Source: Mucilaginibacter empetricola (GTDB lineage: Bacteria > Bacteroidota > Bacteroidia > Sphingobacteriales > Sphingobacteriaceae). Taken from it: 64,000 bases of DNA. The notes below the pieces were generated by a model that saw only the letters and a list, made by a program, of their open reading frames with translations, was not told where the DNA came from and did no database searches. Location of the stretch: NCBI RefSeq assembly GCF_024808665.1, contig NZ_JANUBZ010000003.1:248001-312000 (forward strand), written 5' to 3'. Both the position numbers and the translations under genes were made by a program. How positions within the stretch are numbered: position 1 is the first letter of the stretch; each line of letters starts with the position of its first letter. Below, one piece after another: positions 44,463 to 51,807 of this stretch.

Positions 44463-44490
44463 CAAAGATAAGTAAATGTTTATTTACTTA
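44463..44490 (-). promoter_or_regulatory. TetR operator overlapping the -7 element
   Basis: Inverted repeat of 9-bp arms at 44469-44477 (TAAGTAAAT) and 44482-44490 with a 4-nt centre. Minus-strand TATCTTTG at 44470..44463 is a -7 element whose first two bases lie inside the palindrome. The TTG start is 25 nt downstream. Repressor bound here would block polymerase. Confidence 0.65.
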
Positions 44491-44538
44491 AAAATATTTT
44501 AACAATTACAGGCATCAACCTTTTTTCTTGAAATTTTC

Positions 44539-44627
44539 GCCGACACGTTACCCCGGTTTACCGATAAAAACCCGCTGTACGTAGAATACAGGCTATATTG
44601 CTGTAACGTTTTTTATTGCCGGTCGTC
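44539..44627 (+). promoter_or_regulatory. Regulatory module of GIN paralogue 2: direct repeats and ECF-like promoter
   Basis: GCCGAC at 44539-44544 and ACCGAT at 44560-44565 are 21 bp apart. TGTAACG begins at 44602 and TCGTC at 44623, again 21 bp apart. The following 30 bases are close to the same region of paralogue 3. ATG is 62 nt after TCGTC. Confidence 0.65.
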
Positions 44628-44684
44628 ATATTGGTGTATTTAAAAACAGAAAATAATTAATTGACAATCAAAATATTAAATATC

Positions 44685-45287
44685 ATGAAAACTGCATTCT
44701 TAACCATATTCACTGCACTAATTTTAGCAACAGGAATAGCCAACACCACTTTCGCATCAACCACAAAAAATCAAGAATTCACTGTATTGACCGACATCAG
44801 CGCTATCAACAAAATTGAAGTTTACGGAAACGTTCAACTGTTTATTTCTGATGGTTCAGCAGACCAGGTAAAAGTTTACAATAAATACTATGCCGAAGGC
44901 GCTTTAGTACAAAGCCGTAACGGAGTATTGCGTATTTCATCATACAACACACAAAAATTAGTAGTATGGGTTACCGCCGCCGATTTGCACGCAATATCTG
45001 CATACGATAACGCTGAAGTAAAATCATTTGGCAATATTTCAAAAATTGAGTTTGAAGTTGACTTACATAACAATGCATCTGCCAAATTAAATATCGACGC
45101 ATTTAGCGCTACAGTAACATTAAATGATAACGCAAAGGCCGATTTAAGCGGATCTGCCAATGACTTAAGCTTACAACATAGCGTAAGCTCAAGTGTAAAC
45201 AGCTATAACTTTTCAGCAGTTCATTATACCGAAAGAAAAACCGGCATACCAGTAGAAGTTAAAAATGAAGATATAGCAATTTTATAA
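44685..45287 (+). CDS. Secreted GIN-like (DUF2807) protein, paralogue 2
   Basis: 200 residues, signal peptide of about 24 residues ending TFAS. The mature protein is close to paralogue 1 through most of its length: INKIEVYGNVQLFISDGSAD, KLVVWVTAADLHAISAYDNA and VDLHNNASAKLNIDAF; the tail after VSSSVNSYNF varies. ATG at 44685 is used; the upstream TTG at 44661 falls in the leader. The terminator at 45323-45351 makes it monocistronic. Confidence 0.86.
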   Translation: MKTAFLTIFTALILATGIANTTFASTTKNQEFTVLTDISAINKIEVYGNVQLFISDGSADQVKVYNKYYAEGALVQSRNGVLRISSYNTQKLVVWVTAADLHAISAYDNAEVKSFGNISKIEFEVDLHNNASAKLNIDAFSATVTLNDNAKADLSGSANDLSLQHSVSSSVNSYNFSAVHYTERKTGIPVEVKNEDIAIL

Positions 45288-45322
45288 GGCTTTTTTAATA
45301 GAGTTAACATATGGTTTAGGGG

Positions 45323-45351
45323 AGCTATCTGCAAAAGCAGATAGCTTTTTT
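45323..45351 (+). terminator. Intrinsic terminator of GIN paralogue 2
   Basis: AGCTATCTGC and GCAGATAGCT arms around AAAA, followed by TTTTTT. The stem resembles that of paralogue 1 (AGCTATCTG), so the terminators were probably duplicated with the genes. Confidence 0.9.
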
Positions 45352-45511
45352 ATTTAAAAACATTTTAAAAAACAAACTGCAAATGGGCAAAATTATCTGT
45401 CTTATGTAAAGTTTATCCAAATGATTTTAGCCTGATAAATATAATTTAAGGAGTTTATACATTTGACTTGTTAGCCGATTTGGTCAATTATTAGAATTAA
45501 AACTTATTACT

Positions 45512-46198
45512 ATGCACAAAATATTACTTTCCATACTGTTATTGTTAACCATACAGTTTGGAGTTTCCGGCCAAAGCAGTTGGAAATTAAATACCGAAAA
45601 AGATGGCATTAAAATATATACCAGCGAAATACCCGATTCAAAAATTAAAGCTATAAAGGTAGAGTGTGAGATACAAGCAACGCCGGCGCAATTGGTTGCT
45701 GTATTAATGGATGTGAATAATAGTGTAGAGTGGGTTTATCACACTAAAAGCTGTACCTTAATTAAACAAGTTTCGGCATCTGAGCTGTATTATTATTCAG
45801 AAGTGAACTTGCCCTGGCCAGCCGCAAACAGGGATTTTGTAGCTCATTTAACTGTTTCGCAAAACCCGGTAACCAAAGTTGTTGAAATTGATGGGCCTGC
45901 TGTTCCGGGGTTTATTCCGGTAAAAAAAGGAGTGGTCCGTATTGATCATTCTAATGGAAAATGGTTGATTACTCCATGTGGTGATCATATTAAAGTTGAA
46001 TATGCATTACACGTTGAACCAGGAGGTACTATTCCCGCTTGGATGGTTAATATGTTTGCTACCGATGGCCCTATGCAAATATTTAAAAAGCTGAAACTAG
46101 AATTGCAGAAACCGGCCTATAAAAACGCAACACTTCCTACATTTGAAAACTACACCGCTGTAACAGACAAGCCCGAAATAAAAAGCAGCTATAGATAA
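45512..46198 (+). CDS. Secreted START-domain protein
   Basis: 228 residues. Signal peptide of about 19 residues ends VSGQ. The rest is a START-like helix-grip fold with the conserved course SWKLNTEKDGIKIYTSEIPD, TPAQLVAVLMDVNNSVEWVYHTKSC, YYYSEVNLPWPAANRDFVAHL and a C-terminal amphipathic helix region. START domains bind lipids or sterols in a hydrophobic tunnel; ligand unknown. Its last codons form half of the bidirectional terminator at 46181-46217. Confidence 0.85.
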   Translation: MHKILLSILLLLTIQFGVSGQSSWKLNTEKDGIKIYTSEIPDSKIKAIKVECEIQATPAQLVAVLMDVNNSVEWVYHTKSCTLIKQVSASELYYYSEVNLPWPAANRDFVAHLTVSQNPVTKVVEIDGPAVPGFIPVKKGVVRIDHSNGKWLITPCGDHIKVEYALHVEPGGTIPAWMVNMFATDGPMQIFKKLKLELQKPAYKNATLPTFENYTAVTDKPEIKSSYR

Positions 46199-46217
46199 TA
46201 AATCTATAGCTGCTTTT
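46181..46217. terminator. Bidirectional terminator overlapping the START gene stop codon
   Basis: 16-nt perfect arms at 46181-46196 and 46202-46217 with a 5-nt loop. The left arm contains the last codons of the START gene, and the TAA stop (46196-46198) begins on its final base. On the minus strand the T-rich end TTTTTATTT serves the convergent lipoprotein gene. Confidence 0.85.
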
Positions 46218-46237
46218 CAATATGCAAATAATGGCGC

Positions 46238-47410
46238 TTAATTGTTTTTTACGCCTAGTTTGTGGTCAGTATAATCGAGCAAGTACTCATTATTAAAGAA
46301 GAAATCGAGACTAAAAATGGTCACCCAGCCGCTTTGAGAACCTGGGTTTTCAACGTTTGTCAAATTTTCTAACGGGGTGGTAGTATACGAGTAGCTAAAC
46401 CCTGATGTGGTTGAAAGTGATACTTTACTGCCACTCGCCAGTAAAGTTGTTCCGGTGCCGGTAAAATTAGGATCTTCCAGGTAGCTGTATGGCTCAGTTC
46501 CGGTATCAAACAATACGTAACTGGAAAAAGCAGTACCATTATAAGTAACCGTTCCCTGTATATAAGGTGCATAGCCATCGCCCTGGTAGAAACTGAGCGT
46601 GCTAAAGTTAAAGCCAGACGATGATGAAAGATCAGATGAGGTTAAACCTAACGTAATAGCGTTTACAAATGTGCCGAAGTACGAATAATCGCTAGTCCCG
46701 ATGGTTGTCATCTTAAAGCCTTTAGTAAGGCCGTTGCCTGGATCAAAGTAGCTGAACGGGCTGGTTATATTAACGCTGTTCGCAAACGTTTGATCGTATT
46801 CTGATGATACACCAAACACGTCAAATTCATGCGGGTCATAAGTATTACCTTTCGAGTCAACTGCTTTGTAATATAAAAAGAATGGAAGGCGTTTAACGAC
46901 AATATTCCCATTCTCATCGCCAATTGTTACAGATGCATAAGCCAGGTTACCATAAACTTTATCTTCAGTAGCAGCATCAGCTCCATAGGCTATAACAGAT
47001 GTTTGGTTAGTTATAGTAATGCCATTTACCACCGTTGAGTCTCCGGTAAAATTAAATCCGTTAGAGGTAATCGTTGATGTAGGCACAATATAATGTGCAT
47101 CAATTACCATTCCGCCCGATCCTGTATCATATACTAAAAGAGAAATGGAATCTGGAATTGCTTGCGTGCCTATTTTTGATACAACCATACCCAGTTCTCT
47201 GTAAAGGTTAGTATCTACCACCAATGGCGTTTTTGTGATCGTGTCTTTTACAGTGTCACTAAGCGCATAAACACCAAGTTTGGTAGGGGTAGCCACGGCT
47301 GGTGTTGTGGTTTGTGGTGAATTTTTCTTACAGGCTTCAAATGCAAACAGCATCATTATCAGCGCGAAAAATGAGAGATTTTTTAGAGAGTAGATTTTTA
47401 TCATGTTCAT
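46238..47410 (-). CDS. Putative surface lipoprotein of unknown function
   Basis: 390 residues. Lipobox FAFEACKK with Cys near residue 27 followed by a Thr/Pro linker. The body is rich in Gly, Ser, Thr and Asn, beta-strand like, with no family I recognise. Visible elements are SLLVYDTGSGGMVIDAHYI, VFGVSSEYDQTFANSVNITSP and VTYNGTAFSSYVLFDTGTEPYS; the two DTG triplets resemble the active-site motifs of pepsin/retropepsin-type aspartic proteases, which makes a secreted aspartyl-protease-like fold possible. It is convergent with the START gene and faces paralogue 3's control region at its 5' end. Confidence 0.72.
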   Translation of the reverse strand: MNMIKIYSLKNLSFFALIMMLFAFEACKKNSPQTTTPAVATPTKLGVYALSDTVKDTITKTPLVVDTNLYRELGMVVSKIGTQAIPDSISLLVYDTGSGGMVIDAHYIVPTSTITSNGFNFTGDSTVVNGITITNQTSVIAYGADAATEDKVYGNLAYASVTIGDENGNIVVKRLPFFLYYKAVDSKGNTYDPHEFDVFGVSSEYDQTFANSVNITSPFSYFDPGNGLTKGFKMTTIGTSDYSYFGTFVNAITLGLTSSDLSSSSGFNFSTLSFYQGDGYAPYIQGTVTYNGTAFSSYVLFDTGTEPYSYLEDPNFTGTGTTLLASGSKVSLSTTSGFSYSYTTTPLENLTNVENPGSQSGWVTIFSLDFFFNNEYLLDYTDHKLGVKNN

Positions 47411-47534
47411 TAGATTGATAGTATAGAAACTTTTGTTTTTTGAATTTATTATACCGGGCTAAAATATTAGTTGACTACGCTACTAATATAAAACTCTAAA
47501 TATATTTATGAATGGTGTTTCACAAATAGTTTTC

Positions 47535-47623
47535 ACCGACTAACTGCACACTTTTACCGACTAAAACCCTTTGTACAACTAATACAGGGCATTTCTATGT
47601 AACGTTTTTTTGCGCCACTCGTC
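47535..47623 (+). promoter_or_regulatory. Regulatory module of GIN paralogue 3: direct repeats and ECF-like promoter
   Basis: ACCGAC at 47535-47540 and 47556-47561, 21 bp apart. TGTAACG at 47598 and TCGTC at 47619, 21 bp apart. ATG is 62 nt after TCGTC. The leader after TCGTC is almost the same as in paralogue 2. Confidence 0.65.
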
Positions 47624-47680
47624 ATATTGGTGTATTTAAAAACAGAAAATAACTAATTGACAATCAAAAAACTAAATATC

Positions 47681-48298
47681 ATGAAAACTACATTCACAAC
47701 CATATTAACCGCACTTGTATTAGCAGTCGGTTCAATAAATTTAACATATGCTGCTGCACCTGCAGTTGCAAATAATCAATACGTAACTGTTTTAACAGGA
47801 GTGGGGGCAATCAATAAGATTGAGGTACACGGAAATGTTGAGCTTTACATTTCTGATGGCGCAACAGACCAGGTAAAGGTATACAATAAATATTATGCTG
47901 AAAGTGCATTGGTACAAAACCAAAATGGCGTATTAAGTATATCATCATATAAAGCCGAAAAATTAGTTGTTTGGGTTACCGCTTACGATTTACGCTCAAT
48001 AACAGCCTATGACAATGCCGAAGTAAAATCATTTGGCAATATTTCAAAAATTGAATTTGAACTTAAACTGCACGATAACGCAATCGCCCATTTAAACTTA
48101 AATGCCTTTGCAGCAGATGTAACTGTAAACGACAAAGCAAAAGCATGCTTAAGTGGTACAGTAAACGATTGCACCTTAAAATACAACAACATTGACAATG
48201 TTGATCAAAAAGATTTAATTGCAGCGCACGAGTCAAAACTTGAAACCAATAGAGTGATTGAAAAAAAAGCAACTATTGATGACCTTGCCGATTTGTAA
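47681..48298 (+). CDS. Secreted GIN-like (DUF2807) protein, paralogue 3
   Basis: 205 residues, signal peptide of about 24 residues ending LTYA. The first 130 residues follow paralogues 1 and 2 (INKIEVHGNVELYISDGATD, KLVVWVTAYDLRSITAYDNA). It differs by ACLSGTVNDCTLKY, which replaces ADLSGTANDLNL-type sequence and adds two Cys residues that could form a disulfide, and by a charged C-terminal end. ATG 47681 is preferred to TTG 47657 for the reason given for paralogue 1. Confidence 0.86.
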   Translation: MKTTFTTILTALVLAVGSINLTYAAAPAVANNQYVTVLTGVGAINKIEVHGNVELYISDGATDQVKVYNKYYAESALVQNQNGVLSISSYKAEKLVVWVTAYDLRSITAYDNAEVKSFGNISKIEFELKLHDNAIAHLNLNAFAADVTVNDKAKACLSGTVNDCTLKYNNIDNVDQKDLIAAHESKLETNRVIEKKATIDDLADL

Positions 48299-48320
48299 AA
48301 AAAGAAATCAATTATTTAAA

Positions 48321-48349
48321 AGCTAACCGCAATGTGTTAGCTTTTTTTA
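48321..48349 (+). terminator. Intrinsic terminator of GIN paralogue 3
   Basis: AGCTAAC (48321-48327) pairs with GTTAGCT (48336-48342) and is followed by a run of T. Confidence 0.85.
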
Positions 48350-48398
48350 TTTTTGATGTAACTTAACTTAATCACTAATAGTCAAACAAAACAAAAAC

Positions 48399-49118
48399 AT
48401 GAAACGGATACATTTAATAATAGGAGTGCTGGTTGCCGGCATTGTAATCAGCAGTTTATCGGCCTGTATGTTCAGCTGTGTACATGGTTCGGGTAAGCAG
48501 GCTTCTGAAACCCGTAAAGTTGGTAATTTTAATAAGCTTACCATATCCGGAGGGTTTAAAGTTGTTTTAAAACAGGATAGCTCAATGACCTTAAATATTA
48601 CTGCTGATGACAATTTATTAAAGTACATTAAAACAGAAATAACCGGCAACAGGCTGAGGATCTATACCAAAAAGAATATTTGCAACTCGGGCGAGATGAT
48701 TGTAAATATTGGTGTGCGCGACCTGGAAGAAGTAAAAGCTTCAGGAGCGGTTGATGTTGAATCTGATGGCAAAGTTAAAACAGGAGATCTTCATTTTAAA
48801 TTATCAGGAGCTACCAAAATAAATATGGATTTAACAGCCGCCAATGTGAGTGCTTCGGGTAGTGGTGCTACCGAGGTTAATTTAAAAGGCCAGGCTTCGG
48901 CATTAAATGTTGATTTAAGTGGCAGTGGAAAAGTTCACGCGTTGGATTTTGCGGTTGACGATTGTGTTATATCATCTTCGGGTGTTGGCGAGTCGGAAGT
49001 AAATGCTGCTAAAACATTGGTTATACATTCAAGCGGTGCTTCTGAAGTTAAATACAAAGGTAATCCGTCAATTACTAATGATAAGTCTGGCGCCTCAAGT
49101 GTTGAGAAAGTCAATTAA
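48399..49118 (+). CDS. GIN-domain lipoprotein (DUF2807 head domain)
   Basis: 239 residues. Lipoprotein signal ending SLSACMFSC, Cys near residue 23. The mature protein has the canonical DUF2807 course GNFNKLTISGGFKVVLKQDS, LEEVKASGAVDVESDG, VSASGSGATEVNLKGQA and SSSGVGESEVNA: a right-handed beta-helix-like repeat of SGSG-containing strands. It is a distant relative of the three shorter proteins and lacks their RCCGAY module. A terminator at 49144-49173 follows. Confidence 0.88.
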   Translation: MKRIHLIIGVLVAGIVISSLSACMFSCVHGSGKQASETRKVGNFNKLTISGGFKVVLKQDSSMTLNITADDNLLKYIKTEITGNRLRIYTKKNICNSGEMIVNIGVRDLEEVKASGAVDVESDGKVKTGDLHFKLSGATKINMDLTAANVSASGSGATEVNLKGQASALNVDLSGSGKVHALDFAVDDCVISSSGVGESEVNAAKTLVIHSSGASEVKYKGNPSITNDKSGASSVEKVN

Positions 49119-49143
49119 TAAGAAATTTTTTAAATACAGTTTG

Positions 49144-49173
49144 AAGCTGCTCCTGCAAAGGGCAGCTTTTTTT
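49144..49173 (+). terminator. Intrinsic terminator of the GIN lipoprotein
   Basis: AAGCTGC and GCAGCTT arms around 11 nt, followed by a T run. Confidence 0.85.
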
Positions 49174-49241
49174 ATTTTGTGATAACAACCTCGCAATAAG
49201 TTTCTGTCTTTCGTGATTTTCAAATTTCCGTACTTTTTTCA

Positions 49242-49249
49242 TACCTTTG
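49242..49249 (+). promoter_or_regulatory. -7 element of the trigger factor promoter
   Basis: TACCTTTG matches TAnnTTTG. The ATG is 74 nt downstream, giving a 65-70 nt leader. The -33 region is poor. Confidence 0.45.
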
Positions 49250-49323
49250 CCCCTCCAAAAGCAGGCGGTAAATATCAGCCGCAATACTGCTTGTTTATTT
49301 AAGTTTAAATACCGGTAAAAAAG

Positions 49324-50676
49324 ATGAATATTTCACAGGAAAAGATCGACAAGCTTAATGCTGTAGTAAAAATCAATATCGACCCTGCAGACTATCAGCC
49401 ACGTGTTGAAAAAGCCATTAAGGATCATGCGAAAAAAGCAAAAATACCAGGATTTCGTGCTGGAATGGTGCCTGCATCACATATAAAAAGAATGTACGGA
49501 AAAAGCATTTTAGTTGACGAAATTAACAACATGCTTTCTGATACGCTAAACAAATATTTGGAAGATGAGCAACTGGAGGTTTTAGGCCAGCCATTGCCTA
49601 AATTAGGTAATGAAAGAGAATACAATTGGGATTTTGCCGATAACTTTGAATTTAATTACGAAGTTGGTTTAGCTCCTGATTTTAAGATTGCTTTTTCTGC
49701 GGATGATAAATTAACGCAGTACGTTATTAAAATTGATCCGGATACTTTGGCTACAAGAATCAAAAATATTCGTCGTAGCTATGGCAAAATGACAAATCCT
49801 GACGTATCGGCAGACGATGATGTGCTTTATTCTGAATTAACTCAACTTTCACCGGATGGTTCTGTTTTTGAGGGTGGAATAAGCAATACGGCCTCAGTTC
49901 GTTTAGATCAGATCAAAGATGAAAAAATAAAAGCTTCATTAATTGGTTTGAAAAAGGGAGACGAATTAGTGTTTGATATTCAGAAAGCCTATGATAACGA
50001 TGCAGCTAAAGTTGCAGGTTTATTAAAGATTGAAGAAGATGAAGCAGCCGATTTAAAATCAAATTTCCGTTTAAACGTTAAAAATATTAACCGTTTAGAA
50101 GAAAGTGATTTGAGCCAGGAGTTCTTTGACAAATTATTTGGTGAAGGTACTGTAACTACAGAAGAGGAATTCAGAACAAAAATTACTGAAGAACTTGAAA
50201 GCATGATGGTACAGGATTCAGACCGTAAATTACAGGAAGACATTTATCAATACAGCTTAACCAAAGTGGATTTTGAATTGCCTGATGAGTTTTTGAAACG
50301 TTGGTTAAAAGCAACAAATGAAAAACTTACCGAAGATGAATTACAAGGTGGCTACAGTGATTTTGCTAAAAACCTTAAATGGACTCTGATTGAAAATAAA
50401 ATAATTAGAGACAACAACATCAACATTGAATATGAAGAGGTTTTTGAATTAGCAAAAATACGTTTAGATCAGCAATTCAGAATGTACAGCCCGCAACCGT
50501 TAAGCGATGAGCAGTTAGGTCAGTACACTGTTCAGTATTTGCAATCTAAAGAAAACGCAAACAAAATATTTGAAGAAGTAAAAGCTTTGCGTGTATTTGA
50601 CTATGTAAAAAGCGTGGTTACTTTAGATAAAAAAGAAATACTATATTCTGCATTCAGCGAATTAGTAAGGGCATAA
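49324..50676 (+). CDS. tig: Trigger factor
   Basis: Ribosome-associated chaperone for nascent proteins. 450 residues. N-terminal ribosome-binding domain with the signature-loop region DHAKKAKIPGFRAGMVPASHIKRMYG, then an FKBP-like middle that looks degenerate in active-site residues, and a long C-terminal helical domain. Such divergence is usual in Bacteroidota. It is the first gene of the tig-clpP-clpX block, 280 bp from clpP. Confidence 0.93.
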   Translation: MNISQEKIDKLNAVVKINIDPADYQPRVEKAIKDHAKKAKIPGFRAGMVPASHIKRMYGKSILVDEINNMLSDTLNKYLEDEQLEVLGQPLPKLGNEREYNWDFADNFEFNYEVGLAPDFKIAFSADDKLTQYVIKIDPDTLATRIKNIRRSYGKMTNPDVSADDDVLYSELTQLSPDGSVFEGGISNTASVRLDQIKDEKIKASLIGLKKGDELVFDIQKAYDNDAAKVAGLLKIEEDEAADLKSNFRLNVKNINRLEESDLSQEFFDKLFGEGTVTTEEEFRTKITEELESMMVQDSDRKLQEDIYQYSLTKVDFELPDEFLKRWLKATNEKLTEDELQGGYSDFAKNLKWTLIENKIIRDNNINIEYEEVFELAKIRLDQQFRMYSPQPLSDEQLGQYTVQYLQSKENANKIFEEVKALRVFDYVKSVVTLDKKEILYSAFSELVRA

Positions 50677-50774
50677 TTTTAGCTTAAAAAGGCGGTAAGT
50701 CGGAAGGTCTGATAGATAGAATGAATTTTTTATCCTGATGATATTCCGGCTTGCTTGTTTTATTACCTGTCATT

Positions 50775-50815
50775 AGCAAAATTGAAAATACCGTTCCGGC
50801 AATTTCAATTTTGCT
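50775..50815. repeat. Hairpin in the tig-clpP intergenic region
   Basis: Perfect 13-nt arms AGCAAAATTGAAA (50775-50787) and its complement (50803-50815) with a 15-nt loop, followed by GTTTGTTATT. A second weaker inverted repeat (AAGTCGGAA and TTCCGGCTT) lies upstream in the same gap. Possible weak terminator. Confidence 0.55.
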
Positions 50816-50956
50816 GTTTGTTATTCCCGCTCTCGGCCGTTTGGTCTTCCCTCATCAAATAAATTTACTTTTTATAAACTTTCTGGTAAAAAAAGTATTC
50901 AAGTAAAAACTATATTTAACGCGGGTAAATTCCGCATCTAAACAAAACAAAAAACC

Positions 50957-51664
50957 ATGAGCAGTAACATTGATAAAAACGAATTCAGAAAGTACGCTGT
51001 AAAACACCACCGTATTAACAGCATTTACGTTGATAAATTTATTTCCCGTTTTGATGGCGCAAGCCTTCCAACCAGCATGACGCCTTATATTATTGAAGAG
51101 CGCCAGCTAAACGTAGCACAAATGGATGTGTTTTCACGTTTAATGATGGACCGCATTATTTTTCTGGGAGATGCGATTTATGAAAATATTGCAAACATTA
51201 TTCAGGCTCAATTGCTTTTCCTTCAATCAGCAGATAGCAAACGCGATATCCAGATCTATATTAATTCACCTGGTGGTTCCGTTTATGCTGGTTTAGGAAT
51301 TTATGATACGATGCAGTTTATTTCAAATGATGTAGCTACAATATGTACTGGTATGGCTGCTTCAATGGGCGCAGTACTTTTATGTGCCGGTGCTGCCGGT
51401 AAAAGAGCAGCGTTACCACATGCAAGGGTAATGATTCACCAGCCATCAGGCGGTGCCCAGGGGCAGCAATCGGATATTGAAATTACATATCACGAAATAA
51501 CCAAATTGAAAAAAGAATTATACCAAATCATTGCCGATCATAGCGGTGCACCATTCGAAAAGGTTTGGGATGCTTCAGACCGTGATCATTGGATGATTGC
51601 TGAAGAAGCCAAAGAGTTTGGTATGGTTGACGAGATTTTAAGAGGAAATAAAGCGAAAAGTTAA
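50957..51664 (+). CDS. clpP: ATP-dependent Clp protease proteolytic subunit
   Basis: Tetradecameric serine peptidase. 235 residues with a longer N-terminus than in E. coli. The catalytic Ser is in ICTGMAASMGAVLL, His in LPHARVMIHQPSGGAQG and the Asp in the SDRDHWM region near the C-terminus. ATG at 50957 is used. clpX follows at 143 bp, with a large inverted repeat in the gap. Confidence 0.95.
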   Translation: MSSNIDKNEFRKYAVKHHRINSIYVDKFISRFDGASLPTSMTPYIIEERQLNVAQMDVFSRLMMDRIIFLGDAIYENIANIIQAQLLFLQSADSKRDIQIYINSPGGSVYAGLGIYDTMQFISNDVATICTGMAASMGAVLLCAGAAGKRAALPHARVMIHQPSGGAQGQQSDIEITYHEITKLKKELYQIIADHSGAPFEKVWDASDRDHWMIAEEAKEFGMVDEILRGNKAKS

Positions 51665-51685
51665 TTTTAAAATCGGTAAAGTCTG

Positions 51686-51742
51686 TAAATCAGCAATGTC
51701 TGAAAGAGAAAAAGTAAACTACTTTTGGATATTGCTGATTTA
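51686..51742. repeat. Nested inverted repeat between clpP and clpX
   Basis: 12-nt perfect outer arms at 51686-51697 (TAAATCAGCAAT) and 51731-51742, with an inner 7-nt hairpin at 51710-51716 and 51720-51726. No T tract; it could be a processing or attenuation structure in a clpP-clpX transcript. Confidence 0.6.
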
Positions 51743-51807
51743 ATTGGCCTGCTGATTTTCAAATTCGATAACAATTCGTTAATTTTGAATACCAAAAATA
51801 TAAACAG

